From the NCBI GenBank assembly GCA_002395965.1, contig DGVT01000031.1:25833-59558 (forward strand): a stretch of 33,726 bases of DNA, read 5' to 3'. Shown one piece after another: positions 23,590 to 31,762 of the stretch. How positions within the stretch are numbered: the stretch's first letter is position 1; each line of letters starts with the position of its first letter. A program made the translations under genes and the position numbers. The DNA comes from Porphyromonadaceae bacterium UBA4277. GTDB lineage: Bacteria > Bacteroidota > Bacteroidia > Bacteroidales > Muribaculaceae. The notes beneath the pieces were generated by a model, which saw nothing but the letters and a program-made list of their open reading frames with translations, was not told the origin of the DNA and did no database searches.

Positions 23590-25992
23590 TTATCGCTGTG
23601 CCTTGATAGTCACACTCGATGAGAGCTTTGTGGCCTTGTCCTTGACGGTGAGCGTGATGTCGCCCGCAGTCTTGCCTGCTTGCAGCACAACCACAAGCTG
23701 CCCGTGGAACAGGCGCATGGTGGGCTGTGTGAACGACTCGAGCGAAGTGGCGTCGCCATTGCAGGCGGCCTTGTAGGTGCCGGCACCCTTCACGCTGAAC
23801 GTGAGCTGGTTGGCAGCATCGGGGCACAGTGTGCCGTTCTTATCGACGAGGCTCACGGTGACGTATGCCAGGTCGGTGCCATCGGCAGCAATCACCTTGC
23901 GCTCCGGTTCCAGTAGCAGGCGTGCCGGCTTTTCGGCGGTGCGAATGACTTGCGTGCCGGCCTGGATGCCGTTTTGGTCATATACCACTACCTTGAGCTC
24001 GCCGGGCTGGTAGCGCACGTCGCGCCAGCGCAGGCGATAGCGGTCGAGGCGCGATTTGGGGTCTTTAGTGATGCGTCCCTGGCTCTTGCCGTTGACGAAG
24101 AGCTCGGCACTGGGGTAGTCGGTATAGCAATATACCGGAGTGACCTGCCCTTCGCGGCCGGGCCACGTCCAGTGTGGCAGCAGGTGGATGGTGTGCTCGT
24201 CCTTGTTCCAGTGGCTGCGGTATAGCCAGTAGCGGTCCTTGGGCAGGCCTGCCAGATCTACGATGCCGAAGTAGCTGCTGCGGCTGGGCCAGTACTGGTC
24301 GTAGGGAGTGGGCTCACCCAGGTAGTCGTAGCCGGTCCACACAAACTCGCCTATCGTCCAGTCGAAGTCGTCCTGGCAGTGCCAGTCGTCGTCGGGCAGG
24401 TTGCTCCACCAGCAATACTCTGTGTCGTAGCCCGAGCACTGGCCATCGGGCCACTCTTTATTGGAATTGCATTCGTCGGGGAAGTAGTAATGTCCGCGCG
24501 AACTGACTGTCGAAGCCGTCTCGCTGCCAAGCAACAAGCCCTGTGGCAGCTTGGGGAATGTTTCTTCATATCTTTGAAGCCTGTAGTTGTAGCCCGGTAC
24601 GTCGGCAATTTGCGCAAATCCGCTGGCAATATCGCCATCGGGCTGGTCCATGCCACAGGTCACGGGTCGGGTGGGGTCGAGGCGGTGACACAGTTCCACA
24701 AGGCGCTTATAGCGCTCGGCCCCTTCGGGGCGCCACTGCTCGGGAATCTCGTTGCCCACGCTCCACATCACTATGCTGGGGTGGTTGCGATGGTTGCGAA
24801 TCAGGTTGGTCACATCGCGTTTCCACCATTCATCCCACAGGCGGTTGTAGCCGTTGCGCACCTTGGGCTCTTTCCATGAGTCGAAGCTCTCGGCCATGAC
24901 CATCATTCCCAACGAGTCGCAAATTTCCATCTGCCACGTCGAGGGCATGTTGTGTGAGGTGCGTATGGCATCGGCGCCCATGGCTTTCATCATCTTGATT
25001 TGGCGTATGAGGGCGGTCTTATTGATGGCTGCACCCAGCGGACCCAGGTCGTGGTGCAGGCACACGCCCTTGAACTTGCGTTTCACGCCGTTCAGCTCGA
25101 AGCCGTGCTCGCGAGAGTATTTAATGGTGCGTATGCCGAAGCGTGTGCTCTGGCTGTCGATGATATCGTCGTCATCGACGAGGCGTGTGGTGATATTATA
25201 AAGGTAGGGCGACTCGGGCGACCACAGGTGCGGGTTGGCAACGGGCACGATGTCCTTGAACTCGCCGGTGCCCGTTATGGCACTCTTGCCGCTGGCCACT
25301 ACGGTGCCTTGGGCGTCGGTGATGTCGTAGGTCATTATGAGCTTTGATTGCTTCTCCTTGTCGTCGCACACACGCGCCAGGCGGTTTTGCACTTCCACGA
25401 GCATCTTGTCGTTGTGCTTGAAAGTGCGCACACACAGCCCCCACTGGTCGAATGCCGTCTCGCCGGTGGTGACCAGCGTCACCGGGCGGTAAATGCCGCC
25501 GCCGGGATACCAGCGGTTGCTCTCCTCAAGGTTGGTGAGCCTCACTTCCAGGTCGTTGCTGCCCGAGTGCATATATGGGGTTATGTCAACCTGGAAGGCG
25601 TTGTAGCCATATTCCCAGCCGCCGGCTAACTGGCCGTTGACATACACCTTGGGCGATGCCATGGCACCGTCGAAGACCAGCAGTGCACGCTCGGTGCCGG
25701 CTGCTATGTCGATGCTGCGACGATAGGTGCCGGTGCCGATCCACGGCAGGGCACCCGAGCGGCCTGAGTGCTCAGTAGCTTTATCTTCGCCGTTCTCCTT
25801 GATGGCTGTGACCTGAAGATCCCATTTCTTGTCGAACGGACCGGAGATGGCCCAGTCGTGAGGCACGCTCACGGTTTCCCACTTCACGCCGTCGCGCGAG
25901 AACTGCCAGTTGTCACTTAGCATCACTTCGGTACGAGCTTGCGAACTGATGAATGCCGCCAGCATCATCGTTGCCAGGTAAAATCTTTTCAT
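23590..25992 (-). CDS. GH2 beta-galactosidase-type glycoside hydrolase
   Basis: An 800-residue exported glycosidase, probably removing terminal beta-galactose. The start is set at ATG 25992, which begins the signal peptide MKRFYLATMMLAAFISSQA. The longer frame would place the start upstream of the -7 box. Residues about 22-175 are the sugar-binding jelly roll (VSVPHDWAI), 180-285 the Ig-like domain, and 290-600 the TIM barrel. Acid/base E415 lies in SVGNEIPE and nucleophile E491 in GSETAS. Residues about 610-675 match the DUF4982-type domain (FVNGKSQG), and 688-800 a C-terminal Ig-like domain. The layout is typical of Bacteroides GH2 beta-galactosidases, although beta-glucuronidase or related activity cannot be excluded. 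It could act on products of the GH53 enzymes, but it is not linked to them. Confidence 0.93.
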   Translation of the reverse strand: MKRFYLATMMLAAFISSQARTEVMLSDNWQFSRDGVKWETVSVPHDWAISGPFDKKWDLQVTAIKENGEDKATEHSGRSGALPWIGTGTYRRSIDIAAGTERALLVFDGAMASPKVYVNGQLAGGWEYGYNAFQVDITPYMHSGSNDLEVRLTNLEESNRWYPGGGIYRPVTLVTTGETAFDQWGLCVRTFKHNDKMLVEVQNRLARVCDDKEKQSKLIMTYDITDAQGTVVASGKSAITGTGEFKDIVPVANPHLWSPESPYLYNITTRLVDDDDIIDSQSTRFGIRTIKYSREHGFELNGVKRKFKGVCLHHDLGPLGAAINKTALIRQIKMMKAMGADAIRTSHNMPSTWQMEICDSLGMMVMAESFDSWKEPKVRNGYNRLWDEWWKRDVTNLIRNHRNHPSIVMWSVGNEIPEQWRPEGAERYKRLVELCHRLDPTRPVTCGMDQPDGDIASGFAQIADVPGYNYRLQRYEETFPKLPQGLLLGSETASTVSSRGHYYFPDECNSNKEWPDGQCSGYDTEYCWWSNLPDDDWHCQDDFDWTIGEFVWTGYDYLGEPTPYDQYWPSRSSYFGIVDLAGLPKDRYWLYRSHWNKDEHTIHLLPHWTWPGREGQVTPVYCYTDYPSAELFVNGKSQGRITKDPKSRLDRYRLRWRDVRYQPGELKVVVYDQNGIQAGTQVIRTAEKPARLLLEPERKVIAADGTDLAYVTVSLVDKNGTLCPDAANQLTFSVKGAGTYKAACNGDATSLESFTQPTMRLFHGQLVVVLQAGKTAGDITLTVKDKATKLSSSVTIKAQR

Positions 25993-26016
25993 GATGTGTT
26001 TATTTTGATTTTGAGG

Positions 26017-26047
26017 CAAAATTAATGCAAGTTGAGTGCAGAACAAA
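26017..26047 (-). promoter_or_regulatory. promoter of the GH2 gene
   Basis: On the minus strand, -33 TTTG (26044-26047) and -7 TAATTTTG (26017-26024) are separated by 19 bp, a good Bacteroidetes promoter just upstream of the ATG at 25992. This also argues against the longer reading frame starting at 26058. Confidence 0.7.
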
Positions 26048-26278
26048 ATGAAAAGCAATGTTTTTTATTTTTTATGCCAAACCTCAGCCTAAAATCGAGG
26101 GTGAATGCTTCAAAATTAATACAGACCGAATGCAGAAGAAAAAGCGAACCTAAAGTTTTTCAATTTTTTTCAGCTACTACGAGTTGCGACTGCTGCTACG
26201 CTTTGCTCTCACATAGATTTCACTGATTTCGCAGAGTTTTTTTTGAACTTGTAGCATGCAGGTGAAAACAGTGTAAAT

Positions 26279-26306
26279 AATTCATAATTCATAATTCATA
26301 ATTCGT
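26279..26306. repeat. 7-bp AT-rich tandem repeat
   Basis: Four units of AATTCAT, the last changed to AATTCGT. It is similar in wording to other AT-rich repeats at 29842-29910 and 33148-33180. Confidence 0.8.
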
Positions 26307-26316
26307 AATTTATTAG

Positions 26317-26324
26317 TAACTTTG
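26317..26324 (+). promoter_or_regulatory. -7 box of the barrel-protein gene
   Basis: TAACTTTG fits TAnnTTTG. Transcription would start near 26331, which favours the ATG at 26342 over the GTG at 26330 as the start codon. Confidence 0.5.
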
Positions 26325-26341
26325 GCGGTGTGAAGCATAGC

Positions 26342-27292
26342 ATGAAATATTGTGCTGCAGTGGTTCTTTCATCCATTGCAAGTCTGGCAGTGTCGGCGCA
26401 GGAGTCGGCACCCATTGCCCTTCACTTCGACCGGCCCGTGTTGCCCCAGTCGCTGCTTGCACCTGTGTTGCCGCGTCCCATAGCTCCGGGCTTGGGTCCC
26501 AGCGTGTCGTCGCTGTCGCTGCCAAAGCCGGAGCTTGAACAATGGGGCAATGGCGCGACACGCCGTGCCGCGTTTACCTATGTTCCTGATAATAATATAA
26601 ACTCATTTCCGGCGAACAGGCCATTTCGTTTTGTTATGGATCCCTATGGAGGCGACTATTCATCGGGTGGCGTGATTGCGAGTGTGGGCCGAGGCTACCT
26701 GTATGGCAGCAGCTCGTTCACTGCCCGCCCGGCATTAGGCAACGTGGGCAGTGCCACCGTGTCGCTCACACATCCGCTTGGCGACAATGTGAGCCTCACG
26801 GCCGGCGTGAGTGGTAACAAGTATCACTTTGGACGCGAGGCGTGGAACAGCTTCGGTGTGTGGGGACAGGCCAGCTGGCGCCTTAACGAGACGCTCACCC
26901 TGAATGCTTTCGGCCAGTATTATAACAACCAGCGCTTCCACGCAGTGGCTGCCATGCCGTTTGTTCAAGACACGCGCTATGGCGGCACGCTGAATGTGAA
27001 GATGAGCGAGCGCTTCTCGCTCGATGTGGGTGCTCAGCGCTACTACGACGTGTATCAGCGCCGGTGGCGCACGGTGCCCATCGTGGCTCCCACACTCACG
27101 GTGATGGGGCAGCCCATCAGCATCGATGCCGGTGGACTGATCTACCAGATTCTTGATAACTTGTTTGGCAGCCGGAATTCTCATGGCCCCTATGAGAACT
27201 ACGCGCCAGGCCAAGGCAAATATTCGGTGCCGCCACCGGCCGGCTTCAATGCCAACAGCCCGGTGCGCATTCCCGATGCCTTGCGGCGTTAG
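26342..27292 (+). CDS. probable outer-membrane beta-barrel protein of unknown function
   Basis: A 316-residue exported protein. Residues 1-19 are a signal peptide (MKYCAAVVLSSIASLAVSA), and the promoter box position supports this start. After a proline-rich segment (about 28-60), residues 100-250 alternate polar and hydrophobic residues in strands such as YLYGSSSFTARP, VSLTAGVSGNKYHF, WGQASWRLNETLTLNAFGQYY and RFSLDVGAQRYYD. This is the pattern of an outer-membrane barrel. The C-terminus (GKYSVPPPAGFN onward) is proline-rich and does not end in the usual aromatic residue, so it is not a classic barrel end. I do not recognise the family. It is followed by the aminopeptidase gene after 45 bp, possibly as one transcript. 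Confidence 0.75.
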   Translation: MKYCAAVVLSSIASLAVSAQESAPIALHFDRPVLPQSLLAPVLPRPIAPGLGPSVSSLSLPKPELEQWGNGATRRAAFTYVPDNNINSFPANRPFRFVMDPYGGDYSSGGVIASVGRGYLYGSSSFTARPALGNVGSATVSLTHPLGDNVSLTAGVSGNKYHFGREAWNSFGVWGQASWRLNETLTLNAFGQYYNNQRFHAVAAMPFVQDTRYGGTLNVKMSERFSLDVGAQRYYDVYQRRWRTVPIVAPTLTVMGQPISIDAGGLIYQILDNLFGSRNSHGPYENYAPGQGKYSVPPPAGFNANSPVRIPDALRR

Positions 27293-27337
27293 CAAGATGA
27301 TTTTTTTTAGATATTCATAAAAGACTTAGATATAAAG

Positions 27338-29119
27338 ATGCAAGACACAAAATCACACCTTGAGGCATTGCGCAACGAGATGCGCAAGCTAAAAATTGAT
27401 GCAACAATCATTCCCGGCACCGACCCGCATCACAGCGAGTATGTGAACGAGCACTGGCGTCTGCGCGACTGGCTCACCGGGTTCACCGGCAGTAACGGCA
27501 CAGCCGTCGTCACGCAAGATGCAGCACTGCTGTGGACCGACTCGCGCTACTTCCTGCAAGCCGAGCAGCAACTTGCCGGCAGCGGGGTGGAAATGATGCG
27601 TGAGAATGGCGATAATCCAGATCTTACCATCGAGCAGTGGCTGGCCGAGAACCTCGGCGATGAAGCCTTGATAGCCATCGATGGCCGGCTGTTTACCGTT
27701 ATGGAGGCTAACCGCCTTGAGCGCTTTTGTGGTGAGAATGGCTTTATGCTGGCTACCGAGTTCTATGCAGCCGACAGAGTGTGGGACGACCGTCCCGCCA
27801 TGCCTGCCGACCCGGCCTATGTCCACGATGAAGCCTATGCCGGCGAGAGTGCCACGAGCAAGATCGAGCGCACCATCGAGGCTGTTGAGAGCATGGGTGC
27901 CGATGCAATGCTGGTGAGTGCGCTCGATGAAATTGCGTGGCTGTTCAACCTGCGTGGCAATGACGTGGAATTTACGCCGGTGGTGACGGCCTATGCATAT
28001 GTTGCCGATGGCGATTGCAACATCTTTATCGACAAGGACAAAGTGACGCGTGAAGTCGAGGCTCATCTCAAGGAATGCCATGTGCGCGTGCGCGACTACG
28101 ACGATGTGCAGCACTTCCTGGAGCGGCGCAGCGAGCACGATACCGTGCTCATCGACCCCAACAGCGTGAGCGACACAATGGCCAATGCACTGCCTTGCCA
28201 AAAGATCTATACCACGTCGCCCATCACAAGCATGAAGGCAATAAAGAACGATGTGCAGATAGCAGGTATCCGTCAGGCCATGGAGCACGACGGTGCCGCC
28301 ATGGTGCGCTTGCTCAAGTGGGTCGAGGAGAATGCCGCCCGCGGCACAGTCACCGAGCTCGACGTGTGGGAGCAGGGCAAGAAAGAGCGTGCGCGTTGCG
28401 AGATGTATCGTGGCGACAGCTTTGCCATGATAGCCGGCTACAAAGAGCACGGTGCAATAGTGCATTACCAGGCCGATGAGCAGAGTGCCAGCACCCTGCA
28501 GGGCGAGGGACTGCTACTCATTGACTCGGGAGGCCAGTATCTGAATGGAACCACCGACATTACTCGCACAATAACCCTTGGCAATCCCACTGCTGCTGAA
28601 ATTCACGACTACACGCTGGTGCTGAAAGGGCATCTGGCGCTCAGCATGGCACAGTTTCCCGAGGGAGTGTGCGGTGTGAACCTGGATGTGCTGGCACGCA
28701 TGCCGCTGTGGCAAGAAGGAATGACCTACTGGCATGGCACAGGCCATGGGGTGGGGCATTTCCTGGGGTGCCATGAGGGACCTCATAGCATTCGCACCGA
28801 GCAGAATGCCACCTGGCTGCGCCCGGGCATGGTCACCAGTAACGAGCCCGGATTGTATAAGGCCGGAGAATATGGCATACGCACCGAGAACCTGCTACTC
28901 GTGGTGCCGGCAGTGGAGAGCGACGACTTCGGGCGCTTCTATAAGTTTGAGACGCTCACCTTGTGCCCGTATGACGTGCGTCTGATCGACCGCACGATGC
29001 TCACGCAGCAGGAGATAGATTATCTCAATGCCTATCATCAGACGGTGTATGACCGTCTCGAAGCTCTACTCGATGACGACGAAAAGCAGTGGTTGCGTGC
29101 ACGCACTCAGCCGTTGTGA
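27338..29119 (+). CDS. M24B aminopeptidase P family (Xaa-Pro aminopeptidase)
   Basis: Cytosolic metallopeptidase that removes an N-terminal residue preceding proline. No signal peptide is present. At 593 residues it has the three-domain eukaryote-like layout: two creatinase N-type domains (about 1-315), the pita-bread M24 domain (about 315-535) and the M24 C-terminal extension (to 593). Metal ligands are visible as D396 in LLIDSGG, D407 in GTTDITRT, the histidine cluster H470/H474 in GHGVGHFLG, E503 in NEPGLY and E517 in RTENLL. It is common in Bacteroidetes. A 12-bp hairpin follows the gene. Specificity is inferred from the family. Confidence 0.95.
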   Translation: MQDTKSHLEALRNEMRKLKIDATIIPGTDPHHSEYVNEHWRLRDWLTGFTGSNGTAVVTQDAALLWTDSRYFLQAEQQLAGSGVEMMRENGDNPDLTIEQWLAENLGDEALIAIDGRLFTVMEANRLERFCGENGFMLATEFYAADRVWDDRPAMPADPAYVHDEAYAGESATSKIERTIEAVESMGADAMLVSALDEIAWLFNLRGNDVEFTPVVTAYAYVADGDCNIFIDKDKVTREVEAHLKECHVRVRDYDDVQHFLERRSEHDTVLIDPNSVSDTMANALPCQKIYTTSPITSMKAIKNDVQIAGIRQAMEHDGAAMVRLLKWVEENAARGTVTELDVWEQGKKERARCEMYRGDSFAMIAGYKEHGAIVHYQADEQSASTLQGEGLLLIDSGGQYLNGTTDITRTITLGNPTAAEIHDYTLVLKGHLALSMAQFPEGVCGVNLDVLARMPLWQEGMTYWHGTGHGVGHFLGCHEGPHSIRTEQNATWLRPGMVTSNEPGLYKAGEYGIRTENLLLVVPAVESDDFGRFYKFETLTLCPYDVRLIDRTMLTQQEIDYLNAYHQTVYDRLEALLDDDEKQWLRARTQPL

Positions 29120-29135
29120 CAATGATAATTGAGGT

Positions 29136-29169
29136 GCTTGAAAAAGCTGTTTTAGATGCTTTTTCAAGC
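29136..29169 (+). terminator. hairpin after the aminopeptidase gene
   Basis: Perfect 12-bp inverted repeat (GCTTGAAAAAGC / GCTTTTTCAAGC) with a 10-nt loop, 16 bp after the stop codon. There is no T-run after the stem, so it may act as a weak or processed terminator. Confidence 0.5.
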
Positions 29170-29209
29170 CGATACAACAAAAGCATAAATAAACCTTATA
29201 ATAACCATT

Positions 29210-29743
29210 ATGGCAATAATAAAAAAAGTAAGGGGCTTCGTTCCCAAGATGGGCGAGGGTTGTTTCCTGGCCGATAATGCGACTGTGGTGGGCGACGTCA
29301 CGATGGGTGACGGATGCAGCATCTGGTTCGGCGCTGTGCTGCGCGGCGATGTCAATACCATAACCATTGGCAACAGAGTGAATATTCAGGACAATGCCGT
29401 TATTCACACGTTGTATGAAAAATCGGTCACCGAGATTGGCGATGACGTGTCGATAGGCCACAATGTGGTTGTGCACGGCGCAAAGATAGGCAATATGGCC
29501 CTGATAGGCATGGGCAGTATAATTCTCGACCATGCCGAGGTGGGCGAGGGCGCTATAGTGGCGGCCGGAAGCGTGGTGCTGGGAGGCACAAAGATTGGAC
29601 CGCATGAGTTGTGGGCTGGTAGCCCGGCCAAGTTCAAGAAAATGGTGGATCCTGCTCAGGCAAGTGAAATCAATGTGAAGATAGCTAAGAACTATCTGAT
29701 GTATTCCACATGGTATGAAGAGGATGAAATAAGTAATAAGTAA
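29210..29743 (+). CDS. gamma-carbonic anhydrase-like hexapeptide-repeat protein
   Basis: A left-handed beta-helix protein of 177 residues in the YrdA/gamma-carbonic anhydrase group; likely cytosolic, with no signal peptide. Hexapeptide repeats run from about 20 to 140 (ATVVGDV, CSIWFGAV, VNIQDNAV, VSIGHNVVV, GAIVAAGSVV). Residues match those that hold the metal and active site in gamma-carbonic anhydrases: R45 and D47 in LRGDVN, Q60, H66, H84 and H89. The C-terminus ends in a helix (EINVKIAKNYLMYS). Many members of this group show no measured carbonic anhydrase activity, so catalysis is uncertain. Confidence 0.9.
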   Translation: MAIIKKVRGFVPKMGEGCFLADNATVVGDVTMGDGCSIWFGAVLRGDVNTITIGNRVNIQDNAVIHTLYEKSVTEIGDDVSIGHNVVVHGAKIGNMALIGMGSIILDHAEVGEGAIVAAGSVVLGGTKIGPHELWAGSPAKFKKMVDPAQASEINVKIAKNYLMYSTWYEEDEISNK

Positions 29744-29841
29744 TAAGTTGAAAGGGTTAAGGGCTAAGGGCTGAGTGGTGAATGCTAATTATCCATAATC
29801 ACCCCCCCATTATCAAAACCCTATTGCTCATAACCCGTCTC

Positions 29842-29910
29842 CATTATTAATTATTCATTATTCATTATTAATTATTCATTATTCATTATAAATTGTTCAT
29901 TATTAATTAA
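29842..29910. repeat. AT-rich ATTCATT-type repeat upstream of the kinase gene
   Basis: Irregular tandem copies of ATTATTAATTATTCATT-like wording fill the gap before psuK. It is similar to the AT-rich repeats at 26279-26306 and 33148-33180. The function is unknown. No clear promoter box was found within it. Confidence 0.75.
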
Positions 29911-29922
29911 CGATATATTGTC

Positions 29923-30819
29923 ATGGAAAAGTTTATAACAGTGATTGGTGGCGCCAACATTGATATATGTGCTACCATGAGTGGTGTGAAAATCGCCAAT
30001 GATTCCAATCCCGGCCATGTGACCCTGGGTCACGGCGGCGTGGCTCGAAATGTGGCGCACAGCCTGCGCTTGCTGGGCCACGAAGTGCGCTTTGTGAGTG
30101 TGTTCGGTAACGACAACTTCGGCCAGCTGTCGCACGACCATTGCCAGAAGATAGGCCTTGAGCTGAGCATGAGCCAGCAGGTGCACGACTTCCGTAATGG
30201 CCTGTATCTGTGTGTTAACGACCGCTACGGCGAGCTGGTGGTGGCAGTGGCCGAGACCGATATAATCAATAATATCACTCCCGAGTTCCTTGCTTCGCGA
30301 TTGCCGGTTATTAACCAGAGTGAGGCAGTGGTGGCCGATACCAACCTGCCGGCCAAGTCGCTGCAGTTTCTCATCGACAACTGCTTTGCACCGCTCGTGG
30401 TCGATGCCGTGAGTGCTGCCAAGGCCGTGCGTGTGGCCACAGCGTTGCAGCAGAGCAGCAAGCATCGCCTGCACACGCTGAAGCTGAACCGCCAAGAGGC
30501 TTTTGCCATCTCTAAGTGCGATAACGTGCCCGACGCTGCCCGCTGGCTTGCCTCGCAGGGTGTGGAGCACATCTACATCACATTAGGTGCCGATGGCGTG
30601 TACTGCAGCAACGGCACCATCAGCGAGAAATTTGAGACCGTTGCCACCGAGGTAGTCAACGCCACGGGTGCCGGTGATGCCTTTGTGGCCGGTGTGGTGC
30701 ATGGCATGCTGCGCAACGAGCCGTTCCCGCAGCCGGCGCATGCCGGTCAGCGTGTGGCGGCTGCAACGTTGCTATCGCAATATACTGTGAACCCCGACTT
30801 AGCTAACTTTGATATTTAA
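29923..30819 (+). CDS. psuK: PfkB-family carbohydrate kinase, probable pseudouridine kinase
   Basis: Cytosolic kinase expected to convert pseudouridine to pseudouridine 5'-phosphate, the first step of its breakdown. PfkB features are GGANIDI near the start, GHGGVARNVAHSLRLLG (about 33-50), and the C-terminal ATGAGDAFVAG with catalytic D252. The 298-residue length is usual. The substrate assignment comes from the gene 16 bp downstream, pseudouridine-5'-phosphate glycosidase, since PfkB proteins alone do not reveal their sugar. No nucleoside transporter lies next to the pair here. Confidence 0.9.
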   Translation: MEKFITVIGGANIDICATMSGVKIANDSNPGHVTLGHGGVARNVAHSLRLLGHEVRFVSVFGNDNFGQLSHDHCQKIGLELSMSQQVHDFRNGLYLCVNDRYGELVVAVAETDIINNITPEFLASRLPVINQSEAVVADTNLPAKSLQFLIDNCFAPLVVDAVSAAKAVRVATALQQSSKHRLHTLKLNRQEAFAISKCDNVPDAARWLASQGVEHIYITLGADGVYCSNGTISEKFETVATEVVNATGAGDAFVAGVVHGMLRNEPFPQPAHAGQRVAAATLLSQYTVNPDLANFDI

Positions 30820-30835
30820 GCTGTAACTGAAAAAA

Positions 30836-31750
30836 ATGAACAAATATCTGTCATTGTCGCCCGAGGTGCAGCAGGCACTGGCCGACAATAGGCCCATTGT
30901 GGCTCTTGAATCAACAATCATCTCCCACGGAATGCCTTATCCGCAGAACGTGCAGACGGCCTTGCGTGTGGAGCAGACCATACGCGACCACGGTGCAACG
31001 CCGGCAACGATAGCCGTAATAGGCGGCAAGCTCAAGGCCGGGTGCACGCCCGAGGAAATAGAGTATTTAGGGCATAAGGGACAAGCCGTGACCAAGGCTT
31101 CGCGCCGCGACCTGCCGGTGCTCATAGCTCGTGGCCAGGATGGAGCCACCACGGTCACCACTACAATGATAATTGCTGCCATGGCAGGCATCAAGGTGTT
31201 TGCCACGGGCGGCATTGGCGGCGTGCATCGTGGTGCCGAGACCACAATGGACATCTCGGCCGACCTCGAGGAACTTGCACAGACTCCGGTAATGGTGATT
31301 TGCGCCGGTGCCAAGTCGATTCTCGACCTGGGGCTCACGCTGGAGTATCTGGAGACGAAAGGCGTGCCTGTGATAGGCTATGGCACCGACGAGCTGCCGG
31401 CATTTTACACACGCAAGAGCGGTTTCGGGGTGGATTATCGCATCGACACGCCGCACGAACTTGCCGCCGCCTTCAAGGCTAAGCTCGACATGGGTCTCAA
31501 GGGGGGCATGCTGGTGACAAATCCCATTCCTGAAGAGTATTCGATGCCGGCCGATGTGATTAACGATGCCATTGACCGTGCCATTGCCGAGGCCAACGAA
31601 AAGGGCATTCACGGCAAGCAGACCACGCCGTTCTTGCTGGCCAAGGTGAAAGACCTCACCGGTGGCGACAGTCTGGCGGCCAACATCCAGCTGGTGCTCA
31701 ACAATGCGCGCCTGGCTGCACTCACAGCCACAGCGCTTGCGACTCTGTAG
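30836..31750 (+). CDS. psuG: pseudouridine-5'-phosphate glycosidase
   Basis: Splits the C-C glycosidic bond of pseudouridine 5'-phosphate to uracil and ribose 5-phosphate. The 304-residue protein has the family hallmarks VALESTIISHGMPYPQN with E25, the TTVTTTMIIAAMAGI segment, FATGGIGGVHRGAE (122-135), and K160 in CAGAKSILD. E25 and K160 correspond to the catalytic E31 and K166 of the E. coli enzyme at a constant offset of six. It is co-transcribed with psuK (16-bp gap). It ends 12 bp from the stop codon of the convergent GH53 gene. Confidence 0.96.
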   Translation: MNKYLSLSPEVQQALADNRPIVALESTIISHGMPYPQNVQTALRVEQTIRDHGATPATIAVIGGKLKAGCTPEEIEYLGHKGQAVTKASRRDLPVLIARGQDGATTVTTTMIIAAMAGIKVFATGGIGGVHRGAETTMDISADLEELAQTPVMVICAGAKSILDLGLTLEYLETKGVPVIGYGTDELPAFYTRKSGFGVDYRIDTPHELAAAFKAKLDMGLKGGMLVTNPIPEEYSMPADVINDAIDRAIAEANEKGIHGKQTTPFLLAKVKDLTGGDSLAANIQLVLNNARLAALTATALATL

Positions 31751-31762
31751 TGGAGCAGCTTG

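Larger units (their letters stand above)
25993..26341. other. intergenic region between divergent GH2 and barrel genes
   Basis: Holds the GH2 promoter (26017-26047), an AT-rich stretch, a 7-bp tandem repeat (26279-26306) and the promoter box of the barrel gene (26317-26324). A stretch near 26214-26240 resembles part of the tail repeats at 33070-33100 in its cagatt-type wording. No gene was seen. Confidence 0.6.

Noticed and set aside
26059..26126. Upstream extension or longer N-terminus for the GH2 gene
   Set aside because: The frame starting at 26058 would begin upstream of the promoter elements at 26017-26047, and the internal ATG at 25992 begins a standard signal peptide.
27389..28465. 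358-codon antisense frame in the aminopeptidase gene
   Set aside because: The opposite strand encodes a clear M24B peptidase; the antisense product has no recognisable features.
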